DNA from: Rhodobacter huangdaonensis
GTDB taxonomy: Bacteria > Pseudomonadota > Alphaproteobacteria > Rhodobacterales > Rhodobacteraceae
Length of the DNA: 64,000 nt
NCBI RefSeq assembly: GCF_004022465.1
Contig: NZ_SAVA01000001.1
Location: 310,001-374,000 of the forward strand
Direction: 5' to 3'
Shown here: positions 1 to 8,806 of the stretch, piece by piece
How the letters are laid out: every line of letters starts with the position of its first letter
Numbering within the stretch: the stretch's first letter is position 1
The notes under the pieces: generated by a model
What the model was told of the DNA's origin: nothing
Databases searched by the model: none
The model's input: only the letters and a program-made list of their open reading frames with translations
Position numbers and translations under genes: made by a program

Positions 1-533
1 ACCTTCAGCCCGCTCAGCCGGTCGCGCGCCGGGAAGGTGGTCTTGGCATATTCGACATAGCGCCCGACGCCGTCGTCGATGCGCTTCGCCCGGCCGATGT
101 TGTGCGGCTGCGCCGGGCGGATCTCGCCGGCGACGATCGCCTCGATCTCGGCCTCGGCCTCGTCCGAGAGCTTGAACCCGTCCGGGCCGAAGAACTTGAT
201 GCCATTGTCCTTGGCCGGGTTGTGGCTGGCCGAGATCATGATCCCGAGGTCGGCCCGCATCGAGCGGGTCAGATAGCCCACGGCGGGCGTCGGCACCGGG
301 CCGAGCAGCAGCACGTTCATCCCGGTCGAGGTCAGCCCGGCGGTCAGCGCGTTTTCGAGCATGTAGCCCGACAGCCGCGTGTCCTTGCCGATCACCACGC
401 GGTGGCCGTTGCCGGCGTCACGGCGGAAATAGCGCCCCGCCGCGGCCCCGAGCTTCAGCGCCATCTCGGCGGTCATCGGCCAGCTGTTGGCCTCGCCCCG
501 CACCCCGTCGGTGCCGAAAAGCCTGCGCGTCAT
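1..533 (-). CDS. glmM: Phosphoglucosamine mutase, N-terminal part (runs off the window)
   Basis: Converts glucosamine-6-phosphate to glucosamine-1-phosphate in the cytoplasm on the way to UDP-GlcNAc for peptidoglycan and lipid A. About 177 N-terminal residues are visible; the rest lies left of the window. The protein opens MTRRLFGTDGVRGEAN, the usual start of the family, and carries the phosphoserine loop SASHNP near residues 101-106, where the second serine is the expected phosphorylated residue, followed by DNGIKFFG. The ATG overlaps the folP stop by 4 bases (ATGA), so the two are translationally coupled. The folB-folP-glmM order links folate and cell-wall precursor synthesis and is common in alphaproteobacteria. 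The family assignment is secure; nothing can be said about the missing C-terminal half. Confidence 0.96.
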   Translation of the reverse strand, partial: MTRRLFGTDGVRGEANSWPMTAEMALKLGAAAGRYFRRDAGNGHRVVIGKDTRLSGYMLENALTAGLTSTGMNVLLLGPVPTPAVGYLTRSMRADLGIMISASHNPAKDNGIKFFGPDGFKLSDEAEAEIEAIVAGEIRPAQPHNIGRAKRIDDGVGRYVEYAKTTFPARDRLSGLK

Positions 534-1549
534 TGCTCGTACCCTTTCGTGATCGCGGCCCACAGCCGGACGCCCTGGGCGATCTCGGCGACATCGTGCA
601 CGCGGTGGATCTGTGCCCCCTGCGCGATCCCCGCAAGCGTCACGGCGAGCGTGCCGGGCATCCGCGCCTCGGCGGTCTCGACGCCTCCGACGGTGCCGAT
701 GAAACGCTTGCGCGACACGCCCAGAAGGATCGGGCAGCCGAGCCCGTGAAACAGGCCAAGACCGCGAATGAGCGCCAGATTATGCGCCACGGTCTTGCCA
801 AAGCCGATGCCCGGGTCGACGACGATCTGCTCGCGCGCGATGCCCTGCGCCTCGGCGAGCGCAATGCGCTCCTCGAGATAGTCGTAGACGTCAAGCAGCA
901 CGTCGCCATACTCGGGGTCGTCCTGCATCGTCTCGGGCAGGCCCTGCGCGTGCATCAGGCAGATCGGCAGGCCGGTGATCGCGGCAAGCTCTGCCATCGC
1001 CGGGTCGAACTCCATCGCCGAGACGTCGTTGAGCATCTCGGCCCCGGCCTCGACCGCGGCATCGGCGACCAGCGCCTTGCGGGTGTCGATCGAGATCGGC
1101 AGCGGGAAATCCTCGTCGCGCAGCGCGGCAATCACCGGGGCGGTGCGGTCGATCTCCTCGTCCTCGGGCACTTCCTCCGCGCCCGGCCGGGTGGATTCGC
1201 CTCCGATGTCGAGGATGTCGGCGCCGGCCTCGGCCAGCGCGCGGGCATGCTCGAGCGCGACCTCCTCGTCGTCGTAGCGGCCGCCGTCCGAGAAACTGTC
1301 GGGGGTGACGTTCAGGATCCCCATGATCCGCGGCACGTCCATGCTCAGCCCGGCGACGGGCCGGCGCGGGGCGCACAGCCGTTCGGCCACCTCGGGCGGC
1401 AGATGGGTGGCGGGTAGGATCTCGCTTTCGCCGCCGCGACCGAGGACCTCGACCTCGGTGAACCAGCACCAGCCACCGGCAAGCGGCAGGGCGCCTTCGG
1501 GGCGGACGGCATCGGTCTGGACGAGCGGGCGATAGTAAGGTCGGGTCAT
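530..1549 (-). CDS. folP: Dihydropteroate synthase
   Basis: Condenses para-aminobenzoate with hydroxymethyl-dihydropterin diphosphate to give dihydropteroate; it is the sulfonamide target. The 339-residue protein has about 74 leading residues before the TIM barrel, then the family signatures GILNVTPDSFSDGG (about 77-90), GESTRPGAEEV, DPGIGFGKT for pterin binding and SRKRF near the C terminus. The N-terminal extension makes it longer than the roughly 280 residues of E. coli FolP; it has no motif I recognise. folB lies 38 bases upstream on the same strand and glmM overlaps by 4 bases downstream, so this is the middle gene of an operon. Confidence 0.96.
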   Translation of the reverse strand: MTRPYYRPLVQTDAVRPEGALPLAGGWCWFTEVEVLGRGGESEILPATHLPPEVAERLCAPRRPVAGLSMDVPRIMGILNVTPDSFSDGGRYDDEEVALEHARALAEAGADILDIGGESTRPGAEEVPEDEEIDRTAPVIAALRDEDFPLPISIDTRKALVADAAVEAGAEMLNDVSAMEFDPAMAELAAITGLPICLMHAQGLPETMQDDPEYGDVLLDVYDYLEERIALAEAQGIAREQIVVDPGIGFGKTVAHNLALIRGLGLFHGLGCPILLGVSRKRFIGTVGGVETAEARMPGTLAVTLAGIAQGAQIHRVHDVAEIAQGVRLWAAITKGYEQ

Positions 1550-1587
1550 GCCGTTCCTATCGCCCGCGCGCGCCGGCTTGGCAAGCG

Positions 1588-2517
1588 TCAGACCGGCACC
1601 CGGACGACCGGCACGCGGCTTCCTGCCGGGGCTGAAACATCCCCGTGAAGTTCAAGCCGCAGCGCCGCACTCTGCTCGGCCAGCCACAGCGCCAGCGCCA
1701 CCGCATCGCGCGCGGGCCCCTTCGGGCCGTCGACCGCGTCGAGCACGATCTTCGAGGGCGCCCAGACCACCATCTCGCCGTTGCGCATCGCCCAGTCGAT
1801 CTCGGTGCGGGTGGCGACGACCATGCAGCGCCGGTCGCGCGCGGCAAGCCTCCAGGCGTTCTGCTCGATCGCCAGAAGGTCGATGCGGCGCTGCGTCGGG
1901 CGCTGCCCGGTCTCGGGCACCGGGGTATCGGGCAGACCGACGGTCAGGATCACCGGCGCGCCCGAGGCCGCCAGCCGGTCGAGCCGCGCGCCAAGGTCGG
2001 GCGCCGCGATCGCGGCATTCGTCAGATAGGCCACCACCGGGTGCAGCGCCTCGGCCCCCTGCCCCTCATGCGCGGCAACCGGCGCCGCCGCGCGCGAGCG
2101 CACGATCTCGACGCCAAGCGCACCGGGGCCGCGGTCGAGCTTTTCGATCCGGACGAAGACGCGCATCGCCTGCGGTTCGGCAAGGATGCGCTCGGCCACC
2201 CGCTCGGCCAGCGTCTCGAGCAGGTTCAGCCGCTCGGCCGCGAGCTCGGCCGCGATCGCCTCGGTGATCCGGTCATAGCTGAGAATGCGGTCGACGTCGT
2301 CATCGAGCGGCGCGGGCGCCGGACGGACCTCGACCACCACGTTGAAGCGCAGCCGCTGGCCGTGGCCGCGTTCCTGCTGGAAGGCGCCGATATCGGCGGT
2401 GACCACATGGTCGCGCAACGAGATCCGGTCGCGCGGATCGGCCGAGGCGGAGGCGATCGCCCGCTCTTCGGGATGGGCGAAGGCCAGCGAGGTGTCGGAA
2501 GTGGGATCGGGTGTCAT
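1588..2517 (-). CDS. folB: Dihydroneopterin aldolase with an extra C-terminal domain
   Basis: Expected to cleave dihydroneopterin to hydroxymethyl-dihydropterin and glycolaldehyde, two steps before FolP. Residues about 32-150 match a FolB tunnelling-fold unit: HVVTADIGAFQQER, then SYDRITEAI and a conserved LLETLAERVAERIL helix. The protein is 309 residues, far longer than the roughly 120 of a typical FolB. The extra part (about 165-309) is a separate domain with hydrophobic strands such as PVILTVGLPDTP and RRCMVVATRTEIDW, which I cannot assign. The start is the ATG at 2517. It precedes folP by 38 bases. The aldolase call is good for the N-terminal half; the second half is unknown. Confidence 0.87.
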   Translation of the reverse strand: MTPDPTSDTSLAFAHPEERAIASASADPRDRISLRDHVVTADIGAFQQERGHGQRLRFNVVVEVRPAPAPLDDDVDRILSYDRITEAIAAELAAERLNLLETLAERVAERILAEPQAMRVFVRIEKLDRGPGALGVEIVRSRAAAPVAAHEGQGAEALHPVVAYLTNAAIAAPDLGARLDRLAASGAPVILTVGLPDTPVPETGQRPTQRRIDLLAIEQNAWRLAARDRRCMVVATRTEIDWAMRNGEMVVWAPSKIVLDAVDGPKGPARDAVALALWLAEQSAALRLELHGDVSAPAGSRVPVVRVPV

Positions 2518-2612
2518 CGGCGTCCTGTGCAGTCACGCCCCGCCGTTATAGAAACGGGGCAGGCAAAGGCCCACCCCGAAACGTCCTGTTCCGGCCGCGA
2601 AACGACCCCGCC

Positions 2613-3305
2613 TCAGTTCGAGGCGGTCTGGATCGGCCGGCGGTAGAACAGATGCGCACCGATCTCGGCGGTGTTGACGAAGCGGTTCGACCAGCTCGGC
2701 CGGACGCTGCGGGCGTGGAAGAAGGTTGCGCCGTCGGTCAGGCTGCGCGGCATCCCGTCCAGCATCGCCCGGGCGACCTTGGCGACCCGCTCGTAGGTTG
2801 CGTCGCGGCGCACGGCGTCGGATCGGCCGTCACAGGCCCAGCTGAACTGGCAGCTGCCGCCGCTGCGCTGATGCACGACACCGCAGATGGTCTGGGGAAA
2901 CCGGCCGTCGTCGACACGGTTGAGGATCACCTCGGCCACCGCCTGCTGGCCCTCGACGCTTTCGCCGCGGGCCTCGTGATAGAGGGCGCTGGTGAGGCAC
3001 TGGAACTGCTGGTCACCGCCGGCAGGCACCGGCTGGGCAGCGATCCAGTCCTCGGTGAGAACCCCGGGGGCTTCCCCGGCCTTCGGCCGCGGCGCGGTGG
3101 TGATTGCCGTGATCCGGCTCGCTGGAACCGAATCGAACCCGCTGCGTTCCTGAGACAGAAGCGCGACAAGGCTCGACGGAGCGAAGTCGGGCTGCGCAGT
3201 CCCGATGGGGTCATTTGACTGGCTTACCGTAACTTCGGCACGCAAGCCTCCGGCGAGGGCAAGGAGGAGCAGGGCTCCACCCGTCCAGCTTTTCAGCACT
3301 GACAT
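2613..3305 (-). CDS. Secreted cell wall hydrolase, SleB family
   Basis: Probably a peptidoglycan hydrolase or lytic enzyme acting in the periplasm. The chosen start (MSVLKSW, 230 residues) gives a clear signal peptide with hydrophobic core GGALLLLALAGG ending at LRA; an ATG 33 bases further upstream would put charged residues before it. The C-terminal half (about 110-225) matches the Hydrolase_2/SleB domain: ALYHEARGE containing the likely catalytic glutamate, AEVILNRV, a cysteine pair in the CGVV and SCQFSW region, and ATFFHA. The part between the signal and the domain is low in motifs. It stands alone between folB and the dikinase gene on the same strand. Substrate specificity (spore-type or vegetative) is not evident; vegetative remodelling is the likely role in this group. 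Confidence 0.88.
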   Translation of the reverse strand: MSVLKSWTGGALLLLALAGGLRAEVTVSQSNDPIGTAQPDFAPSSLVALLSQERSGFDSVPASRITAITTAPRPKAGEAPGVLTEDWIAAQPVPAGGDQQFQCLTSALYHEARGESVEGQQAVAEVILNRVDDGRFPQTICGVVHQRSGGSCQFSWACDGRSDAVRRDATYERVAKVARAMLDGMPRSLTDGATFFHARSVRPSWSNRFVNTAEIGAHLFYRRPIQTASN

Positions 3306-3528
3306 GTGTATCTTCCGATAAGGACGTCGCCCCGACAAACGTCAGGACCCGGCGCTCATAGCCCACAAGGGCGCACCGCGTCTACCTACCGATTTGAAAA
3401 CAAGCACTTCCTTCCGCCTTCACGGCGGAATTCCGCTGATTTGCGACCCGAATCACCCCCGAGCCACTTTTCTGTGAGTAGTCCCGCGCCAGATGAAACG
3501 CCAGTGAAATCAGCGCCAAAACGCAAGA

Positions 3529-6072
3529 TCAGGGACCCGCGCGATGCTTCGGCGCAAGAAGGGCGAAATGTGCGGCAGCAAGGCGCGCGACCGGCACCCG
3601 GAAGGGTGAACAGGAGACATAATCGAAGCCCGCAGCACGGCAGAAGGCGATCGATTCGGGGTTGCCGCCATGCTCGCCGCAGACCGAAATCGTCACATCG
3701 GGGCGCGCGCTCTTGCCCCGCGCGGCACCGATCAGCAGCAGCTCCCCCACCCCCTCGACGTCGAGGATGTGGAACGGGTCCTCGGCAAAGACCCCCTGAT
3801 TGACATAGGTCGACATGAAGCGCCCGGCGTCGTCGCGCGACAGGCCATAGGTCATCTGCGTCAGGTCGTTGGTGCCGAAGGACAGGAAATGCGCATGCTC
3901 GGCGATCTCGCCCGCCCGCAGCGCGGCCCGCGGCGTCTCCACCATCACGCCGAGGCGATAGGTGAACTCGGCCTTCATCTCGGTGCGCACGGCGGCCGCC
4001 ACCGCATCGATCCGAGTCTTGACGATCTCGACCTCGCGCGCCGCGGAGACGAGCGGGATCATCACCTCGGGCACCACCTTGGCGCCGCGCCGGCTGGCCT
4101 CGACCGCCGCCTCGAAGATCGCGCGGGCCTGCATGTCGTAGATCTCGGGCACGGTCACGCCAAGGCGCACACCGCGCATGCCGAGCATCGGGTTGAATTC
4201 CGAAAGCGCCTCGCAGCGCCGCGTGACCTCGCTCAGCGGCCGGTCGAGCGCCTCGGCCAGCTCGCGCATCCCCTCGCGGTCATGCGGCAGGAACTCGTGC
4301 AGCGGCGGGTCGAAGAGCCGGATACAGACCGGCTGGCCCGCCATGATGTCAAAGAGCGTGATGAAGTCGGCGCGCTGCATCGGCAGCAGACGCTCGAGCG
4401 CGATGCGCCGGTCGTTCGGCGTGTCGGCAAAGATCATCTCGCGCATCAGCGTCAGGCGATCCTCGTCGAAGAACATGTGCTCGGTGCGGGCAAGGCCGAT
4501 GCCCTCGGCCTCGAACATGCGCGCGGTGCGGGCATCCTCGGGGGTGTCGGCATTCGCCCGCACGCCGATGTCGCGCACGTTGTCGGCCCAGTGCAGCAGC
4601 GTGCGGAAACCGTCGTCGAGCGCCGGCTCCAGCATCTCGGCGACGCCCGCCAGAACCTCGCCATTGGTGCCGTCAACGGTAATCACGTCGCCTTCGCGGA
4701 AGATCCGGCCGCCGGGCGCGCGCATCACCCTTTCGCGGGTGTCGATCGAGATGTCGGCGCAGCCCGCGATGCAGGGCAGCCCGAGACCGCGCGCGATCAC
4801 CGCGGCATGGCTGGTCATGCCGCCACGCTCGGTCAGCACGGCGACGGCAGCGTGCATGCCACGGATGTCCTCGGGCGCGGTCTCGCGGCGCACCAGGATG
4901 CAGGGCTCGTCGCGCGCGGCCGAGGCCTGGGCGGCGGCGGCGGTGAAGACGATGCGGCCGGTGGCGGCGCCGGGGCTTGCCGCGATGCCGCGGGCAAAGC
5001 GGTCGCGCGCGCCGCGCGGGTCGACCTGATAGTGCAGAAGCTCCGACAGCGCCCGCGGCTCGACCCGCAAGAGCGCCTCCTCGCGACTGATGATGCCGTC
5101 CTGGGAGAGCGCCACGGCGATCTTCACCGCCGCCCGCGCCGAGCGCACCACCCGCACCGCGTCGATCACCGAGACCCGCCCGCCCTCGATCGCGAATTCG
5201 ATCTGCATCTCCTCGCGCAGTTTCGCCCGGCAGGCGAGGCCATAGCCCTGCAGCTCGGCGAAGACCTCGGGCGAGGCCTCCTCGAGCGAGGCACCGCGCG
5301 GATCGCGGGTGAGGTAAAGCGTCTCGACCGAGGCCTTGCGGCCCTGGCTCTGGCCGCGGAAGCGGCCGGTGATGCGGCGCGCGCCGGTGACGCCATCGGC
5401 AAATTGCATCGTGCCCGAGCCCGACAGCCCCGGCCCGATGCCAAGCGCCATGCGCTGCACCAGAAGGCCAAGCACCGCCTCGAGCGGGGCGCCCTTCGCC
5501 TGACGCAGAAGCCGCGCCGTGGTCCCCTCCCAGGCCCGCGCCATCGAGCGCAGCACCTCGCCCAGCTGGCGGGCGGGCGATTGCGGGAACTCCTCGTCGG
5601 TCTCGGCGCGATAGGTGGCCAGCGCCGAGGCCAGCGCTCCGGGGCCCGGCTCGTCATGGAACATGTCGGGATCGAGCCGGGCAACATGGGTCGCGTAATT
5701 CTGCACGAAGCGCAGATAGAGCGCATCGGCCGCCTCATGCCCGTGGCTGTCGGTCAGCCGCGCGTGCATGGCATCGTTCATGCCGACATTCAGCACCGTC
5801 CCCGGCCCGCCCCACTCGGGGTTTTCCGGACTCGAGCGCACCGAAACAAGGAAATCCGGCCCGAACACCGCAGCCAGCCGCTCGGTGTCGGGCAATTGCC
5901 CGGCGACGATCGCGCGCACCGTCTCGCTGGGCAGCGCCACGGTCTGCGGCACCGGCAGATCAAGCCGGATCAGCCGTTGCAGGCACTTCGCCCGCCAGCC
6001 ATGGCGCGCGACACTGACCTGCGCCGAGGGCGTCAGTTCGACAAATTCAGCGAAATTCGCATGTTTCTGCAT
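3529..6072 (-). CDS. Pyruvate, phosphate dikinase-like enzyme (divergent)
   Basis: 847 residues from the ATG at 6072 (MQKHANF). The reading frame is open further upstream, but that part has no family similarity. PPDK interconverts pyruvate, ATP and phosphate with PEP, AMP and diphosphate. Visible are an N-terminal ATP-grasp-like domain (SVRSSPENPEWG, then TVLNVGMND), the phosphohistidine domain GGMTSHAAVIARG with His about 422, and the PEP barrel ending in SFGTNDLTQMTYGLSRDD and CGEHGG with Cys about 798, followed by DYVSCSPFRVPVARLA. The nucleotide-binding entry is unusual: canonical enzymes read SVRSGA...SMPGMMDTVLN, while this one reads SVRSSPENPEWGGPGTVLN, and the usual GGKGANLAEM segment at the N terminus is replaced. 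PEP chemistry therefore looks intact, but nucleotide or acceptor use may differ. Pyruvate carboxylase lies 23 kb away in the window. Confidence 0.85.
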   Translation of the reverse strand: MQKHANFAEFVELTPSAQVSVARHGWRAKCLQRLIRLDLPVPQTVALPSETVRAIVAGQLPDTERLAAVFGPDFLVSVRSSPENPEWGGPGTVLNVGMNDAMHARLTDSHGHEAADALYLRFVQNYATHVARLDPDMFHDEPGPGALASALATYRAETDEEFPQSPARQLGEVLRSMARAWEGTTARLLRQAKGAPLEAVLGLLVQRMALGIGPGLSGSGTMQFADGVTGARRITGRFRGQSQGRKASVETLYLTRDPRGASLEEASPEVFAELQGYGLACRAKLREEMQIEFAIEGGRVSVIDAVRVVRSARAAVKIAVALSQDGIISREEALLRVEPRALSELLHYQVDPRGARDRFARGIAASPGAATGRIVFTAAAAQASAARDEPCILVRRETAPEDIRGMHAAVAVLTERGGMTSHAAVIARGLGLPCIAGCADISIDTRERVMRAPGGRIFREGDVITVDGTNGEVLAGVAEMLEPALDDGFRTLLHWADNVRDIGVRANADTPEDARTARMFEAEGIGLARTEHMFFDEDRLTLMREMIFADTPNDRRIALERLLPMQRADFITLFDIMAGQPVCIRLFDPPLHEFLPHDREGMRELAEALDRPLSEVTRRCEALSEFNPMLGMRGVRLGVTVPEIYDMQARAIFEAAVEASRRGAKVVPEVMIPLVSAAREVEIVKTRIDAVAAAVRTEMKAEFTYRLGVMVETPRAALRAGEIAEHAHFLSFGTNDLTQMTYGLSRDDAGRFMSTYVNQGVFAEDPFHILDVEGVGELLLIGAARGKSARPDVTISVCGEHGGNPESIAFCRAAGFDYVSCSPFRVPVARLAAAHFALLAPKHRAGP

Positions 6073-6181
6073 TGCAGCAATCCCCCGGTCCCCCGCAGGA
6101 TATGCGGAAACGCGCCCCGTGCAAGTGCGACGATCAGGTGACGGACGCAACGTCGGTGCCGCCGCGTCAGCCAGAGCATGG

Positions 6182-6209
6182 AAAAGCCCGTCCGGTCCCC
6201 CGGACGGGC
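6182..6209 (-). terminator. Rho-independent terminator after the GST gene
   Basis: A perfect 10-bp stem GCCCGTCCGG / CCGGACGGGC (6186-6209) with a 4-base loop. Read on the minus strand it is followed at once by TTTTC. It begins 7 bases after the GST stop codon, so it ends that transcript and probably also the catabolic operon upstream, if transcription reads through. Confidence 0.85.
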
Positions 6210-6215
6210 GCGGGC

Positions 6216-6824
6216 TCAGATCAGCCCCTCGGCGCGCAGCGCCGCCTGTGCGGCCGGCCGCGCCATCACCCGCGCGCGCAGCGCAAGCGCCTTCGGGCAG
6301 GCCGACATGTCGAGGTTCAGCGCCAGCCCCCAGCCGAGGATGGTGGCGACATAGGCATCGGCCTGAGTGAAATCGGGGCCGAGCCAATAGCCCTCGCCCG
6401 CCGGCATCATCGCCTCGAGCTCGCCCAGACGCCGCTTCACCCGCGCCATCACCATCGCCCGCGTCTCCTCGGACATGTTCGGGGCGAACAGCCCGCCCAC
6501 AGCCGCGTGCAGGTCCGAGCAGAAGCCGAGCGCCTCGTGCAGCCGCGCCCGCGCGATCGTGCCGCAGGCGGGCTTCAGCGCCGCGATCTGCGACAGATCG
6601 CCAAGATAGGGCAGGATCGCCGCGTTCTGGGTCAGCACCGTGCCGTCATCAAGCTCGAGCGCCGGCACCGCACCGCGCGGGTTGATCTCGAAATAGTTGC
6701 GCCCGCCGGCAGTCACCTTGCCCTGCAGATCGACCGCCTCGGTCTCGAAGGGCACGCCCATCTCGCACAGCACGATATGGGAGGCGAGCGAACAGGCGCC
6801 GGGCTTGTAGTAGAGTTTCATCAT
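6216..6824 (-). CDS. Glutathione S-transferase family protein
   Basis: 202 residues with the two-domain GST layout. The thioredoxin-like N-terminal domain opens MMKLYYKPGACSLASHI, with the Ser/Cys-containing active-site turn of beta/theta-like bacterial GSTs, then NPRGAVPALEL with the cis-proline, and QNAAILPYLGD, the glutathione gamma-glutamyl site. The helical C-terminal domain contains ADAYVATILGW. It sits 102 bases after the thiamine-diphosphate enzyme of the catabolic locus on the same strand and just before a strong terminator, so it may be the last cistron, though the gap allows its own promoter. Detoxification or a thioether or isomerase reaction on the locus substrate are both possible; the sequence does not decide. 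Confidence 0.88.
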   Translation of the reverse strand: MMKLYYKPGACSLASHIVLCEMGVPFETEAVDLQGKVTAGGRNYFEINPRGAVPALELDDGTVLTQNAAILPYLGDLSQIAALKPACGTIARARLHEALGFCSDLHAAVGGLFAPNMSEETRAMVMARVKRRLGELEAMMPAGEGYWLGPDFTQADAYVATILGWGLALNLDMSACPKALALRARVMARPAAQAALRAEGLI

Positions 6825-6926
6825 CCATCCTCGGAAAACAGATCCTGCGCCCGATGTAGCAGGCTCGCGCGGCGCGGCAACGGCAACCGCCCCCGGATCG
6901 CTCCGGAGGCGGCAACTGCCCTTGCG

Positions 6927-8705
6927 TCACTCGGCAAGGTCGGGCGAGACCTTCCAGTCGCGCAGCTTGTAGACCGTGCCCGGCCGCGGGAAGGGGGTGT
7001 CCGACTTCTCGCGCAGGCGCCGCTTGAACGAGTGGATCGGCGTCGCGCGGTCGTCGATGCGGATCTCGACCACCGAGGGGCCGTCATGGGCGAAGGCGCG
7101 GTCGAGCGCCGGGCCGATCTCGTCGGGGGTCTCGACATAGATCCCCAGAAGGCCAAGCGCCGCGGCCGCCCCGGCATAGCCCGGCTTCACGCTTTGCGTC
7201 TCGAGAACCGCCGATTGCACGTTGTTGAAGTAGAGCTCCTGCCAGAGCTGGATCCAGCCGAGCTTGCCGTTGTTGATGACCACGTTGACGATCCGCTGGC
7301 CATATTGCGCCTGCGTCGCAAGCTCGCCCACGGTATAGGAAAAGGCGCCGTCGCCCGCGACGGTGACGATGCGCGCATCGGGCCGCACCGCCGCGGCGCC
7401 GATTGCGGCCGGCACCGAATAGCCAAGCCCGCCCTGCCCGCGCGCGAACAGGAACTGCCGCCCTGCCCGCTTCGCCGGGATGTAGCCCGAGATCCAGCCC
7501 GCCGAGAACGAGGCATCCGAGACCACGATATCCTCGGCGCCAAGGCGGCGCGCGATCTCGGCCATCACCCGCGGCGGCTGGATCGGCATCCGGTCGCTCT
7601 CGATCTCGGCGCGCTTGTCGGCGTCGCAGGCGGCCTTCACCTCGGCGATGCGGGCGCGCCACTCGGGATGGGCCGGGATCTCGACGAGCGCCGCGTCGAT
7701 CGCCGCCATCGTCTCGCGCACGTCGCCGAGCAGGGCCACCGTCGGGCGGAAGGTGCGGCCATGTTCCAGCGGGTCGGCGTCGATGGTGATCGTCGCCTGC
7801 TCGGGCAGCGGCAGCGACCAGTTCATGCCGGTGTTCTGACTGACCTTGGAGCCGCACCAGATCACCAGATCGGCCTCGCGGACGAGATCAATGGCCGCCT
7901 TCGAGCCGAGCGGGTTCAGCACCCCGGCCGCATAATCGCGGGTCTCGGGAACCGAGCCCTTGCCCGAGAGCGAGGTGACGACCAGCCCGTCGAGCCGGTC
8001 GGCGAAGGCGGTCACCTCGGCCGTCGCCTCCGATCCGTGCACGCCGCCGCCGCACACAAGGGCCGGCCGTTTCGCGCGCCGGATCAGCGCCGCGGCGCGG
8101 GCGATCTCGCCATGCGGGGCGCAGCTGCGCAGGTAGGGGATCTGCCGGGCGCGGTCGTCGACGCGGATCTTCAGCACCTCCTCGTCCCATTCGGCATCGA
8201 AGATGTCATGCGGGATGATCAGCGCCACCGGCCCCGGCCGCGGCGCGGTGGCGATGCGGAAGGCGGTGCGGATCAGCTCGGGCAGCGCGGTGACCGAGGG
8301 CACGAGGAACGCCTCCTTGGTGCAGGTCTTGAAGAAGGAGAGCTGGTCGAAGCCCTGGCTCGCGATGCCCTTCTCCTTCAGCGGCAGCCAGTCGAGCGGC
8401 AGCTCGCCGATGATGCCGATCATCGGGATCGAGGCGTTCAGCGCCTCGAGGAAGCCCGCGGGCAGCAGGTTGGCGCCCGGGCCCACCGTGACGTCGCAGA
8501 TCCCGGGCTTGCCGGTCAGGCGGGCATAGGCGTCGGCGGCATAGGCGGCGTTGCGCTCGTCGCGCATCAGGATGTGGCGGATGCGGTCGGTGCGGCGCGA
8601 GATCCCGTCATGCAGCGCCGTGGTCTGCCCGCCGGGCATGCCGTAGACATATTCGACCCCGTATTGCGCCAGCATTTCCGCAATGAGGTCACCGATATGA
8701 GCCAT
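6927..8705 (-). CDS. Thiamine-diphosphate-dependent enzyme, acetolactate synthase superfamily, unknown reaction
   Basis: 592 residues from the ATG at 8705, which has a GGAAAG ribosome site 4 bases upstream. All three domains of the acetolactate synthase / pyruvate oxidase group are present: PYR domain with the activating glutamate in MRDERNAAYAADAYAR (Glu about 50), a central domain (about 190-330), and the PP domain with the ThDP/Mg motif GDGAF...INN starting near residue 451. Glyoxylate carboligase, IolD, Xsc and acetolactate synthase all belong here, and I cannot place it in one. No small regulatory subunit gene is adjacent, which argues against biosynthetic acetolactate synthase. It lies 101 bases after an FGGY kinase gene at the end of a catabolic operon, so a C-C cleaving or ligating step on the imported carbon source is the natural inference. 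Confidence 0.82.
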   Translation of the reverse strand: MAHIGDLIAEMLAQYGVEYVYGMPGGQTTALHDGISRRTDRIRHILMRDERNAAYAADAYARLTGKPGICDVTVGPGANLLPAGFLEALNASIPMIGIIGELPLDWLPLKEKGIASQGFDQLSFFKTCTKEAFLVPSVTALPELIRTAFRIATAPRPGPVALIIPHDIFDAEWDEEVLKIRVDDRARQIPYLRSCAPHGEIARAAALIRRAKRPALVCGGGVHGSEATAEVTAFADRLDGLVVTSLSGKGSVPETRDYAAGVLNPLGSKAAIDLVREADLVIWCGSKVSQNTGMNWSLPLPEQATITIDADPLEHGRTFRPTVALLGDVRETMAAIDAALVEIPAHPEWRARIAEVKAACDADKRAEIESDRMPIQPPRVMAEIARRLGAEDIVVSDASFSAGWISGYIPAKRAGRQFLFARGQGGLGYSVPAAIGAAAVRPDARIVTVAGDGAFSYTVGELATQAQYGQRIVNVVINNGKLGWIQLWQELYFNNVQSAVLETQSVKPGYAGAAAALGLLGIYVETPDEIGPALDRAFAHDGPSVVEIRIDDRATPIHSFKRRLREKSDTPFPRPGTVYKLRDWKVSPDLAE

Positions 8706-8806
8706 GATCTTTCCTTTCGTCAGGCATCGTTGGGCCGTGCCGCGGCGCAAGGCGCGCCGCGACCGGCAGGAAGCAAGGTCGTGAGCGAGTGGTGGCCGGC
8801 CCGGGA

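Noticed and set aside
3412..3430. TTCCGCC / GGCGGAA hairpin downstream of the dikinase gene
   Set aside because: A good 7-bp stem, but it lies 99 bases past the stop and lacks a T-tract directly after it on the minus strand; too weak to call a terminator.
6927..8705. Reading the ThDP enzyme as ilvB (biosynthetic acetolactate synthase)
   Set aside because: No ilvN small subunit or ilvC beside it, and it lies in a catabolic operon; the superfamily call is kept without a symbol.
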